This document shows, piece by piece, positions 1 to 8,303 of a DNA stretch of 64,000 nt. The translations under genes were made by a program, and so were the position numbers. Positions within the stretch are counted from its first letter, which is position 1. Every line of letters starts with the position of its first letter. The notes beneath the pieces were generated by a model, which had not been told where the DNA came from, did no database searches, and was given only the letters and a program-made list of their open reading frames with translations. Location: positions 62,001-126,000 of the forward strand of contig JBOGNO010000003.1 of assembly GCA_050747245.1 (NCBI GenBank). The letters run 5' to 3'. The DNA comes from JBOGNO01 sp050747245 (lineage in GTDB: Bacteria > Acidobacteriota > Terriglobia > Acidiferrales > UBA7541).

Positions 1-341
1 AGAATCAGCTTGCGATTGCTTTCTTCGGTTTTGCCCAATAGGCGGCGAAGTTTGCCGAGATAACGAGCGTCCTTGCCGGCGCTGCCCCATCCGATGTCAT
101 CGGACGACTTGCGCTTCAGTAGGTTGGGCAGTTGTGGAGGCTCTTCACCTTCATAAAAGAGTTGATAGAGTGGAACCTCTAGGGCCCGGGCCAGCTTCTC
201 CAGAGTTTCGATAGCCGGGACGGTGTGTCCGTTTTCGACGCGAGAGATATAGCATCGAAGCAGGCCAGTCCGTTTTTCAATATCACCCTGCGAAAGCTTC
301 TTCTCCTCACGCATTTCACGCAAACGATCTCCAATAACCAC
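1..341 (-). CDS. XRE-family transcriptional regulator, cut by the left edge
   Basis: The frame runs off the left edge, so only about 113 residues are visible. It begins at a GTG (341-339) preceded on the minus strand by a purine-rich GAGGGGGT ribosome site. Residues 3-60 form a typical Cro/C1 helix-turn-helix: GDRLREMREEKKLSQGDIEK, then an ISRVENG recognition helix and a LARALEVPLYQLF third segment. The part after residue 65 is basic and of unknown role. It is the most downstream visible gene of a minus-strand row of small regulatory genes, as seen at the control ends of integrative elements. The family is clear; the target is unknown. Confidence 0.8.
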   Translation of the reverse strand, partial: MVIGDRLREMREEKKLSQGDIEKRTGLLRCYISRVENGHTVPAIETLEKLARALEVPLYQLFYEGEEPPQLPNLLKRKSSDDIGWGSAGKDARYLGKLRRLLGKTEESNRKLI

Positions 342-421
342 GTCTTTTTACCCCCTCTAGTTCGAGTTCCGACCTCAATCAGCCTATTCAATTAGGACGG
401 CTCTTTCAAATCGTTTGTGCG

Positions 422-754
422 CTAGACATCGCAGTGCACCAGGTCGAATGCCAACATCTCAGCGTTTTCCGGTTTGTCGGTTGGTTTTGACCGAATACAA
501 GCGATTTGGCGTCCCTGATCCCAATCGGGGTGGAAGACCATGACTCGGATTTCAAAAGAGCCGTCGGCGGCCTGGCCGCCATGAATCATGACGGAATCCC
601 ACATTTCCTCAGCGCCATCCCTTAGGATGCGCTGTCCGACCTTCACCGACAGAGATTTGGACCCGACACGTAACTCGCCGGCATCGCGCGCATTGCAGTG
701 AACTTCGAACTTGCGGCCGTCCCTGACGCCAAGTATATCGCTCACTCTTTCCAT
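422..754 (-). CDS. hypothetical protein, 110 aa
   Basis: I do not recognise this protein. It starts at an ATG (754); a GTG two codons upstream is also possible. It is soluble, without signal peptide or membrane segment, and looks like a compact beta-rich domain (FEVHCNARDAGELRVGSKSL, then SFEIRVMVFHPDWDQGRQI). It lies between two DNA-binding genes in a same-strand series and is probably part of that small operon. Coding is supported by length, composition and strand consistency only. Confidence 0.55.
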   Translation of the reverse strand: MERVSDILGVRDGRKFEVHCNARDAGELRVGSKSLSVKVGQRILRDGAEEMWDSVMIHGGQAADGSFEIRVMVFHPDWDQGRQIACIRSKPTDKPENAEMLAFDLVHCDV

Positions 755-786
755 GACCACCCCCAGCCATTATGGTCCCGAACGAT

Positions 787-999
787 TCACTTCTCTTTCT
801 GACGACCACCAGGAGATCGGATCTTGTACTTCAACAAGCGATCGATCGAGCCGGCAGTCTTGAGCTGTTCAAAGCCCCATTCCAATATGACCTCGCCCAC
901 ATTCCCTAGCTTTCGCCTCTCCCGCGCAGCAAACTCTTCAAGCTCGGCTCGCAAAGCTTGACGTACCCGCAGGCTGATTTGTGCTTTCCACTCACCCAT
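787..999 (-). CDS. small protein resembling ribbon-helix-helix DNA-binding proteins
   Basis: The 70-residue product from the ATG at 999 begins MGEWKAQISLRVRQALRAEL. The short N-terminal strand (AQISLRV) followed by two helices (LRAELEEFAARERRKLGNVGEVILEWGFEQL) is the layout of Arc/MetJ-type repressors. An upstream in-frame start at 1056 would add a Cys-rich stretch without family character and was not chosen. It sits with XRE regulators, consistent with a control protein or antitoxin, but no toxin partner is evident. Confidence 0.55.
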   Translation of the reverse strand: MGEWKAQISLRVRQALRAELEEFAARERRKLGNVGEVILEWGFEQLKTAGSIDRLLKYKIRSPGGRQKEK

Positions 1000-1120
1000 T
1001 GGCCGCCTTAATACGTCACATAATAGAGACAAACAACGAATGCATCGTCTGGGCACGAGGCACGCATAAGTATCATTTGCGTGGTCACGCCACGGACACC
1101 GTCTGCATCACGCGTTTGCA

Positions 1121-1396
1121 TCACCACCAAGCCGCTCCCGCGTCTTTCAGCTTCGACTCGTACGCCAACATCAGGCGATATGGCGTTATGCCCATGCCAA
1201 CGGCAAGTTTGCAGATTTCTTCAAGTCCGAAGTCCCCACCATCGATGGTTCCTTCTTCGATCCTGGTGAGCATGGCCAGTTTGACGCCCGATTTTTTCGC
1301 AAGCCGTTCCCTGCTGATATTTCGCAGTTCTCGCATCTGGACCACTGCTTGACCGAAGCATCGCACGTGGAGAGCGGACTTATCGTCCTTGGTCAT
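1121..1396 (-). CDS. XRE-like helix-turn-helix protein, 91 aa
   Basis: The start at 1396 (MTKDDKSALHVRCFGQAVVQ) overlaps the stop of the preceding minus-strand gene in an ATGA junction, which favours it over an earlier start in the same frame. Residues 14-75 carry the XRE fold: VVQMRELRNISRERLAKKSG, then LAMLTRIEEG in recognition-helix position and a GMGITPYRLMLAYE final helix. It would be a DNA-binding regulator, apparently translated together with the frameshifted gene before it. Confidence 0.65.
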   Translation of the reverse strand: MTKDDKSALHVRCFGQAVVQMRELRNISRERLAKKSGVKLAMLTRIEEGTIDGGDFGLEEICKLAVGMGITPYRLMLAYESKLKDAGAAWW

Positions 1397-1631
1397 AGCT
1401 CTCGGTCCTGCTCGTTTTTCACAAATGTCTTGATGTGCTTCCAGTCGCCTGTCTTCCAGTTGGATAGGTCGGCTACACGCAACGTCAGGGCACAATCGAC
1501 CTCCCAGCCCAATTCTGTTTTGTCTTGGAATCGAACACGGATATAGAGTCTGCCTTCGCGAAGCTATGCTCAGCGAACTGGACTACCTTGCCTTTGACTC
1601 CGGGATACTTCTTTCCACTCTTCTGAGCCAT
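1393..1631 (-). pseudogene. small gene interrupted by one frameshift
   Basis: From an ATG at 1631, preceded by AGGAGA, the frame reads MAQKSGKKYPGVKGKVVQFA, then EHSFAK, and soon stops. In the neighbouring frame the same stretch continues smoothly as RLYIRVRFQDKTELGWEVDC, through LTLRVADLSNWKTGDWKHIK, and ends in a TGA that overlaps the next ATG (ATGA). The span is 239 nt, not a multiple of three. One base gained or lost near 1555-1565 explains this. It is either a genuine frameshift or a sequencing/assembly error. Function unknown; the reconstructed product is about 79 residues. Confidence 0.55.
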
Positions 1632-1643
1632 CTGTCGTCTCTC

Positions 1644-1829
1644 CTATTCGAGTTTGTCTGGCATCCATGGGAAGGCGATTTTGAACAGAGCCACGAAGTG
1701 CTTCCGCGGTAAGAGCAGGGAGAAAAGGAAGACGGCCATCGTGGAGATGAAAAGACAGGTTGCCAACTGCTCGAACGAAGTGGGCGGCGGAATCTCGCCC
1801 GGTAAAGGCGGAGCAGGAAATTGAAGCAT
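1644..1829 (-). CDS. small single-pass membrane protein, about 61 aa
   Basis: Starting at the ATG at 1829, behind GAGGACAA, the product opens with a proline-rich segment and then has one hydrophobic stretch (CLFISTMAVFLFSLLL) followed by positive charges, suggesting one membrane helix. It is not recognised. It is the first gene of the minus-strand series that leads into the frameshifted gene and the XRE genes. Confidence 0.4.
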   Translation of the reverse strand: MLQFPAPPLPGEIPPPTSFEQLATCLFISTMAVFLFSLLLPRKHFVALFKIAFPWMPDKLE

Positions 1830-2053
1830 CAGCGTTGTCCTCGCGCATGGGAATCTGCGGGACACGCCGGCCGTACTGTAGAATGCGTCTCAGCCATCGC
1901 TGCCTCGTTCACGCGAGCACGGTGGTCAGGGGCGCGTCCGTGTTACTAGCACGAGCGCGTCCCGCTGATGCAAGCTTATCACAAGATGCCTTTTGTTGTG
2001 TGGCACACAGTTGTCGGTGGACGAAGAAAATAGCTCCCTCCACACTCGCGGGG

Positions 2054-2293
2054 ATGGGATCTAATCGGACTCTGCTCGCACTAGCCACCCGAATAAAAAA
2101 ACTGCGTCTTGGTCGAGGCATAAGCCAAGAAGAGTTGGCGCATCGGTCTGGTCTAAGCCGCACCGGTATGGGTCTTCTTGAGACCGGAAGACGATGGCCC
2201 CGCCTTGACACTTTGATGAAGGTAGCTGAGGGACTAGATATCAGCGTCGATGAATTGCTAAAAGGTTTACACAAGCCCAGCAGACGACGTTGA
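2054..2293 (+). CDS. XRE-family regulator, 79 aa
   Basis: The ATG at 2054 gives MGSNRTLLALATRIKKLRLG and a complete helix-turn-helix domain (GISQEELAHRSGLSRTGMGL, LETGRRWPRL, MKVAEGLDISVDELL). There is nothing beyond the DNA-binding domain, as in small phage-type repressors. It is divergent from the minus-strand genes to its left and may be the switch for this module. A longer in-frame extension to 1760 exists but has no domain character. Confidence 0.7.
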   Translation: MGSNRTLLALATRIKKLRLGRGISQEELAHRSGLSRTGMGLLETGRRWPRLDTLMKVAEGLDISVDELLKGLHKPSRRR

Positions 2294-2316
2294 GCGACGT
2301 GAGCGTTCTTTAACTA

Positions 2317-3177
2317 CTACTCGAAGAGCGAAGATTGCTGTCTGATTCGACGGGGTGCCACTATTTTAGGCAGCCCATCGGGACCCCAGAGATTGCGAAA
2401 CATCTCAACCGTCGCAGGGCCATGTCCAGCGTAGTGATTGTTGGCGAATGCCAAAATCATGATTCTCCGCTCGTGGACTTTTTTAAGCAGATTCACCCAT
2501 TCAAAGAGTTCACCTTGGCGATCAATAATCGCCTTGTCCCAAGTTTTGGTCTTTTCCTCGATCCCTTTCCGGTCTCCAAGCCAACGAACGTAGGTGAAAT
2601 CTGAGGTAATCAAATCGAATTTGTCTTTCATCTCCCAGGGCCGCGGCACCCAGCTTTGATCGATCAACGCCAGCGCGACGCCATGCTCCCGCAATACATC
2701 GGCCAATTTCGGGACCAGCCAATCCTTGTTGCGAATCTCGACAGCGAATTTGCGATCCTTTGAGAGCTTTTTCAGGAACGGAATTAACCGCGCAAGAAAA
2801 TCATCGACAGACTTGAACGAATACTTGTCGAACTTTCCGAATTGAAACAACAACGGGCCGAGCTTTTCCCCCAGGGTCTCCATCGTCGTCAGAAATGTTT
2901 TGAACTCCGCATCGCAGTCTTTCAGCACCTTCTTGTGCGTAATCTCTTGAGGCACCTTAGCAGCGAACAGGAATCCTTGTGGCGTCTTAGCATCCCAGGT
3001 GCGAACCGTCTCAATTCTCGGTGTTCCATAAAAAGTCGAGTCAACCTCGACCACATCGAAGTGTTGCGCGTAATAGGACAAATATTCCGCTGCCTTTAAG
3101 TTCTTGGGATAAAACGTTCCGGGCCAACCAGCGGCGGTGAATGCTGACGTTCCGACGCGAATGGATGGATTCTTCAT
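2317..3177 (-). CDS. DUF72 (YecE-like) family protein
   Basis: The 286-residue product begins MKNPSIRVGTSAFTAAGWPG and shows the family landmarks: an early VGTSAFTAAGWPGTFYP segment, FDVVEVDSTFYGTP, GPLLFQFGKF, FAVEIRNKDW, ALIDQSW, and a late FANNHYAGHGPAT. DUF72 proteins have a TIM-barrel-like fold; their reaction is not established. The start at 3177 is preferred to one 23 codons earlier because the extension lacks family character. It is divergent from the helicase at 3289 and is one of two DUF72 genes in the island. Confidence 0.85.
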   Translation of the reverse strand: MKNPSIRVGTSAFTAAGWPGTFYPKNLKAAEYLSYYAQHFDVVEVDSTFYGTPRIETVRTWDAKTPQGFLFAAKVPQEITHKKVLKDCDAEFKTFLTTMETLGEKLGPLLFQFGKFDKYSFKSVDDFLARLIPFLKKLSKDRKFAVEIRNKDWLVPKLADVLREHGVALALIDQSWVPRPWEMKDKFDLITSDFTYVRWLGDRKGIEEKTKTWDKAIIDRQGELFEWVNLLKKVHERRIMILAFANNHYAGHGPATVEMFRNLWGPDGLPKIVAPRRIRQQSSLFE

Positions 3178-3288
3178 CGACTGTCGATTGTCATGCCAAC
3201 AAGCGCCGTTCGCTTGACGCGTATTGTGTACAATACAATAAATCACCGGAATTTAAACGGAACTCGAAACGCCAGAACTGGAGCTAAA

Positions 3289-5901
3289 ATGGCTCTGATC
3301 AGCGATTATTCCGAATTTCTTGCCTCATTTCGTTCCCACAAATTCAAGAAGCTCAGACCTGCACAGAGCCACATCCTCAACCAGTACAGCGCCTATGAAC
3401 CCAAACCCGACGTGGCAATCGAACTGCCAACCGGAGCTGGCAAAACGCTAATCGCTCTGCTTATCGCTGAGGCGTGGCGAAAAAATGGAAGCAAAGCTGC
3501 GATCCTGTCAGCCAATAAAACCTTGGCACGTCAAATGCAGCAAGAGGCCGAAGCGCTGAAAATTCCTTCCGCCCTTATGGAAGGCAGGCGAGCCGACATA
3601 CCTGCCGCCGACATACGGGCCTACCAGCGCGGCCAAAAAATCGCGATCATGAATTATTGGGTTTACTTTAACCAGAATCCGGCCATTGATCCTGCTGACC
3701 TACTTGTGATGGATGATGCGCATCTTGCAGAACACTGCCTTCATTCACTCTTTTCCGTTCAAATTGGAAGGCATTCACAGGAGGCGCTGTTCAAGACCAT
3801 CGTTTCAGAGGTTCAAGAACGATTTCCCGAATACTCCGTCCTCTCCGACGCTCTAGCTCCCAATTCCTCCACATCAGGTACACCACCGGAGTTACTTTCT
3901 TTTATCGACCAAGACGCGATTGCGGACCGCGTGCGGGAGATCATTGATGCCTCACCGGCGATAAAGACGGATACCGACTTGGCTTTTCGCTGGAAGAGGA
4001 TGAGGAATTCTCTTCGAGAGGCGAATTTCTATTTCGGCGTAGACCAGGTCTGGATCAGGCCTTACATATATCCGCTCATTGGATTTAGCCATTATCAAGA
4101 CACGAAGCAGCGGTTATACGTAAGCGCAACAATCGGTGACCCCGGCGACGTCAGCCGCCGTCTCGGGGTTCGGCAGATCGTGAAAATTCCCGTCGATCCC
4201 GCTCATTCCCAAAAGACAGCGGGAAGACGGCTCGTTGTGATGAATCGCCTGGAAGAACAAGAAAGCGACATTCCTCATCGGCTCGAAGTTGCTCTGCTCA
4301 CTGTGCTCAAAATTCACCCCAAAAGCGTTTGGCTTTGTTCCAGCCAAGCAGAAGCGGAGAAGTACAAGGGTATTGTGTCGCAATGGCTCAATGGAAATGG
4401 GTTGGTCGGTCACCCTACTTGGCTTCTGACTGCACTTGGCGACGAAATTGACCAGTTCAAAGCATCTGAAAAGGGGCACCTATTTGTTGGAGGCCGTTTT
4501 GATGGAATGGATTTCCGTGGTGACGAATGTCGTTTGGTCGTGCTCACCACTCTACCACGCGCTATCAATGCGCAAGAGGAGTTTATCTCAGCATATCTTC
4601 GTGATGCTGGTTTCATGCGAAGGCGATTGAACCAGCGCATTGTTCAAGCGCTCGGCAGGTGCAATAGAGACGATTCTGATTTCGGTGTCTATGTCCTAGC
4701 GGACAAACGCTTCGCCACATATTTCGGGCGAGACGCAAACCGTGAAAGTGTCCCTACAAATATGGTGGCGGAAATTGATATGGCCCAGGATCTTGCTGAG
4801 ATTCCCGAGAAAGATCTCTGCAAGCGTATTCGAGCATTCTTGAAAGAGGATTTTTCCGATTACGATGCGGAACTCCAGAAATACAAGGATATGCTTCCCA
4901 CACTGAAACCGGTGTCCACGCTCATTGATAGTTCCGCAAATGAGGTTTTCGGATGGGCAGCGCTCGGCAATCAGAATTACGATTTGGCTGCGGATCGATT
5001 CGAGGAATGTTGGACTGCATGCGAAGCCGGCAACCTTGTCGAGATCGGCGCTTTCTGGAAATGGAATTGGGCGAAGGCCGTGTATCTCAAGTCTCTGTTG
5101 GGCGATCCTATAGCGCTTGCAAGAACACTTGAACTTGCGGAAGAAGCGATCAAGCGCGGCGGAATATCCTCATGGTTTAATCGGTTGCGAGCTTCGGTAA
5201 ATCGTGTCCGAACAGCAAAAACAGCTAAGACTCAACAAGCCCCCAATGAGTATGCTACCGCGTTGATAAGAAGTTTTGACGATCACCTGGAAAAAATGGG
5301 AGTAAAGGGACCAAAATTTGACTCATATTGTGAGCGAATATCTGCTTCGCTTAACAGTGAGAACCACGACGAATACTGCGAGGGTTTGGAGAAGCTTGGG
5401 AACCTGCTCGGCTACCAGGCGGCACGGCCTAAATATAAGGCGGCGACTGATAACAGATGGAGAGGCACTTTTGGAAACTCCAAAGAGCTGATCACGTTTG
5501 AGGCGAAAATAGAGCACTCGGCTGGGGCGGAGATTACTCCAAGTTACTTGGGACAGGCACACAATCAACTCAATCGCGCAATCGTGGAATTTGGACAACT
5601 TGGATATTCAACTCGCGGCACGATCATTACCCACCTCACCACCATCGATGGAGCTGCCAAGTCTTCCGCAGGTGCGATCCGAATCATCACGAAGACTGCT
5701 GTACTTGAATTGTGGGAAAGAGTCCGGGTCTTGCTTAGCGTCTATCGGCAGGGATGGTCGATTGACGACATACCGGCCAGGTTGAGCGCAGCGAATGCCA
5801 TTTTAGCCAAATGCCCGCGCACAGGTTGGCTGCTGAAGGTCCTCGACGCCGACCGATTGTTCTTGGACGGAAAACACATGCTCACTGACTGGCCGAAGTA
5901 A
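3289..5901 (+). CDS. superfamily 2 helicase-like protein with a probable C-terminal nuclease domain
   Basis: From the ATG at 3289 (TGGAGC upstream) the product has 870 residues. Walker A is PTGAGKT at 47-53 and the Walker B variant is MDDAHLAEHC (DDAH, 142-145). Later ATPase elements include YVSATIG and a motif VI-like QRIVQALGRCNR, so the N-terminal two thirds is a DEAD/DEAH-type motor. Near residues 724-740, a D, about 14 residues, and LITFEAKIE (E738-x-K740) resemble a PD-(D/E)xK nuclease core. I cannot match it to a named defence system. With DUF72, GNAT, PolB and CBASS neighbours, a role in defence or DNA processing is an inference. Its closest group could be restriction or DinG-like helicases. 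Confidence 0.75.
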   Translation: MALISDYSEFLASFRSHKFKKLRPAQSHILNQYSAYEPKPDVAIELPTGAGKTLIALLIAEAWRKNGSKAAILSANKTLARQMQQEAEALKIPSALMEGRRADIPAADIRAYQRGQKIAIMNYWVYFNQNPAIDPADLLVMDDAHLAEHCLHSLFSVQIGRHSQEALFKTIVSEVQERFPEYSVLSDALAPNSSTSGTPPELLSFIDQDAIADRVREIIDASPAIKTDTDLAFRWKRMRNSLREANFYFGVDQVWIRPYIYPLIGFSHYQDTKQRLYVSATIGDPGDVSRRLGVRQIVKIPVDPAHSQKTAGRRLVVMNRLEEQESDIPHRLEVALLTVLKIHPKSVWLCSSQAEAEKYKGIVSQWLNGNGLVGHPTWLLTALGDEIDQFKASEKGHLFVGGRFDGMDFRGDECRLVVLTTLPRAINAQEEFISAYLRDAGFMRRRLNQRIVQALGRCNRDDSDFGVYVLADKRFATYFGRDANRESVPTNMVAEIDMAQDLAEIPEKDLCKRIRAFLKEDFSDYDAELQKYKDMLPTLKPVSTLIDSSANEVFGWAALGNQNYDLAADRFEECWTACEAGNLVEIGAFWKWNWAKAVYLKSLLGDPIALARTLELAEEAIKRGGISSWFNRLRASVNRVRTAKTAKTQQAPNEYATALIRSFDDHLEKMGVKGPKFDSYCERISASLNSENHDEYCEGLEKLGNLLGYQAARPKYKAATDNRWRGTFGNSKELITFEAKIEHSAGAEITPSYLGQAHNQLNRAIVEFGQLGYSTRGTIITHLTTIDGAAKSSAGAIRIITKTAVLELWERVRVLLSVYRQGWSIDDIPARLSAANAILAKCPRTGWLLKVLDADRLFLDGKHMLTDWPK

Positions 5902-5948
5902 TTTCCAAATGCTCGTTGCTGGAGTAGACGCTCGCAAAGATGGATGGG

Positions 5949-6488
5949 TCACGATGCTGTGAGCGGCGCGTCCCCCGAAGTTTCTTGCCGGCTGCCATGC
6001 CGCACGAAAACCTGAAGCTTGTATTCTCCCCTTGTAGATGGATAGGGAGCGCCTGTCGGTAAAAAGCCACACTTTGCAAGTGAAGAGTGCATCCCGATGT
6101 TGTCAGTACGTGAAGTTGCAAACACGCCTTTGTCCCCTGCGACGGCGATGGCCGTGCGTGTCAAGTCTTGAGAGAATTTCCTACCACGCGCACTCGGCAT
6201 GACAAAGACCCACCCAAGCTCAAAAGGATATTCCGCTTCCGAGAGAGGGACACCCGATTTGTTGGAGATACCTTTTCGATAGCCCTCTTCTGGGCACTTA
6301 AGTGCAGCAATGCCACATAGGCAACAACCTACATCGAGAAAGAAAAGCCGCGCCGCAGAACGAATTCGATCTTCCAAGCCAGCGGCAGTAACCTCGCCCC
6401 CTGCAAGAACAAGAGCCATGAAATCTCCGATCTCTTTAGCCTCGCAGTCCTTGGGGTTGCGGTCGAACACCTTTATAGGACCATTCAT
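5949..6488 (-). CDS. GNAT-like N-acetyltransferase
   Basis: The 179-residue product starts at ATG 6488 behind GGAG. The central strand ELGWVFVMPSARGRKFSQDL matches the GNAT acetyl-CoA region (strand, then a V.P..RG.G-like pyrophosphate loop). RTDNIGMHSSLAKCGFLPTG matches the later N..s...y.k.GF segment. Enzymes of this family transfer an acetyl group to an amine; the substrate is unknown. It is convergent with the helicase and upstream of nothing obvious. The degenerate acetyl-CoA loop leaves some doubt about activity. Confidence 0.65.
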   Translation of the reverse strand: MNGPIKVFDRNPKDCEAKEIGDFMALVLAGGEVTAAGLEDRIRSAARLFFLDVGCCLCGIAALKCPEEGYRKGISNKSGVPLSEAEYPFELGWVFVMPSARGRKFSQDLTRTAIAVAGDKGVFATSRTDNIGMHSSLAKCGFLPTGAPYPSTRGEYKLQVFVRHGSRQETSGDAPLTAS

Positions 6489-6555
6489 TTAGCTCCCGAC
6501 ACTCAAACTCGGCTGTTATTCCCGGACTAGGCACGAAAGACGGATAGCCGAGCGG

Positions 6556-7110
6556 TCATTGCACATTGGCCCTCGCAATCAAGAGTTCCGAAAAGTCTTT
6601 CGCGATATTGTCAAGTTGCGCGCTGATTTCAGTAGAACTACTCAAGGTCGGGTTTTCCAGCCACAGAATTTCGTTCCAAGGTAAAAGTGTAATGTCCTTT
6701 GCTTCATCGTTGAACGCATTGCTCCAAAATACTCCACCGACGTTGTAGCAACGTCGTTTCAGCATCCGAATCATCTCAGCGATTTCTTCAGCCGACTTGC
6801 CACGAGTATGGGATGACAGCACGCATACATCAGCATCCTTGAAGAAATGCTTGAAGTAATAGCGAATCGATTTGTATTCAGAACGCTTTTCTTGAAAGCT
6901 GCGATTGCATGTGAATATCGTGGCGAAGCCTCGCGGCGCGCGGGGGTGCGCAATATCCGTGACGATATTGCGCCGTAAATGAGCATAGCGTTTACCGCAC
7001 AGATGCGACACTAGGTTTCTTTGAAATGATGTCTTTCCGGTCTTGTCCTCGCCGATAAGAATGTAGGTCCAATGAGAGAACACAGGCACCTCAAGTCGCT
7101 CCAACCGCAA
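6556..7110 (-). CDS. P-loop NTPase, 184 aa
   Basis: ILIGEDKTGKTSFQRNL near residues 18-34 contains a GxxxxGKT Walker A motif (G20, K26, T27), and DADVCVLSSHT is a plausible strand-B region. After the fold the protein ends without a second domain. The best in-frame start is a TTG at 7110, because the nearby ATG at 7117 is out of frame. It could be a small GTPase- or kinase-like protein; the substrate is unknown. It lies 67 bp upstream of the GNAT gene on the same strand, so the two may be co-transcribed. Confidence 0.6.
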   Translation of the reverse strand: MRLERLEVPVFSHWTYILIGEDKTGKTSFQRNLVSHLCGKRYAHLRRNIVTDIAHPRAPRGFATIFTCNRSFQEKRSEYKSIRYYFKHFFKDADVCVLSSHTRGKSAEEIAEMIRMLKRRCYNVGGVFWSNAFNDEAKDITLLPWNEILWLENPTLSSSTEISAQLDNIAKDFSELLIARANVQ

Positions 7111-7299
7111 CGCTCATCTGCGACCAGTGCGCATATGAAAATCGGTTAGACGCAATGGGATTTTGGTCGGGACAGTGGTCAATATTGTCTGCAAAAACGA
7201 GGAGAGGATACCACTTCTTGGATGTTGCCGTGTATGTAATCTACGACGGAACCACCACATCAGCGCACCTGGAGCAAGGCTCTCTATTCCGCTCTTCGG

Positions 7300-8205
7300 T
7301 CAAAACAGGGAAGGCGTCTTGGATCGCGATGACGCAATCTTTTCCAGTATCGGATAGCGCTCGATCATATCTTCAGAGATGTCCAGTTTCTTTCCTGTAA
7401 GCCCGTGGATAATTTGAAATGCGTTTACGAGCGCTTTAGCTTCAAAGTGATTGTTTAGAATTGTGTAGATCGCCGATGTGTTGCCCTCCAAAACTCGTAT
7501 TCGTTCGAGCCACGGCCCCAGCTCTTCGTCAGAGTAGAGATAGTTGTATCGCTGCTCGCTCATTTCACCGTCCGGTCGTTCGCGGAACCACTCATTGTAA
7601 TTGCGCCCATGCAAACGCACGTACCCAACCGGACTGGTTGTTTTTTCGCCGGGTTTGAGGGAACGCCCGATGATGGGCTGGTCGATATTGCAGAAGCCGA
7701 TGTTGCGCTCTGCTAGCCAGGAATAAAACTCCGGCCTGTCCCACGAACTGTGCCGCACTTCGATGACGAGCGAAAAATCTCCGAACCGCTCGATGACCTT
7801 ATCCAAGTACACGATGTTTTCCTTCGTGTTTTTAAACGACCACGGAAATTGAGCAAGCAGGGCTCCCAGTTTTCCCCCGTCCCGCAAAGCCTCCATTGCG
7901 GGACGGAAAATCCGTTCATTCTCAACGCTCAAGTGTCGGTTGTGAGTAAATTCCTGCCATAGCTTAGCCGTGAATACGAAATCGGAGTTGTGCGCGACTC
8001 GCTCTATCCACTCCTGCGCTGTGTGCTCCGGGACGGCCCGGTAGAACGTAACGTTCAGCTCAATCGTATCGAAGTAGTTCGCCAGAAAAGTCGCTTCGTG
8101 AAAATGTGCCGGCTTTCGCTTCGGGTAGATGATCCCAATCCAGTCCTTATATAACCATCCTGCGGGGCCAACCCTGATTTTCGGCACTGACGATTTTTCT
8201 GCCAT
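7300..8205 (-). CDS. DUF72 (YecE-like) family protein, second copy
   Basis: It starts at ATG 8205 behind a perfect AGGAGG and encodes 301 residues. Family landmarks are RVGPAGWLYKDWIGIIYP, FDTIELNVTFYRAVP, LGALLAQFPWSFKN, VIEVRHSSW, CNIDQP, GYVRLHGRNYNEWF and TILNNHFEAKALVN. It is clearly diverged from the copy at 2317-3177. It is divergent from the RecA-like/PolB operon at 8304, with only about 100 bp between them. The repeated placement of DUF72 genes beside DNA-processing genes here is suggestive, but the biochemical role is unknown. Confidence 0.88.
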   Translation of the reverse strand: MAEKSSVPKIRVGPAGWLYKDWIGIIYPKRKPAHFHEATFLANYFDTIELNVTFYRAVPEHTAQEWIERVAHNSDFVFTAKLWQEFTHNRHLSVENERIFRPAMEALRDGGKLGALLAQFPWSFKNTKENIVYLDKVIERFGDFSLVIEVRHSSWDRPEFYSWLAERNIGFCNIDQPIIGRSLKPGEKTTSPVGYVRLHGRNYNEWFRERPDGEMSEQRYNYLYSDEELGPWLERIRVLEGNTSAIYTILNNHFEAKALVNAFQIIHGLTGKKLDISEDMIERYPILEKIASSRSKTPSLF

Positions 8206-8303
8206 TGGCAAACCTCCTGCAATCGCGGAAAGGGGCGTTCTTGACTTTTCGCCTTTTGTTCGCCTACCATCCTATCAGCATCGAGGGCCAAGGGCACGTC
8301 GTT

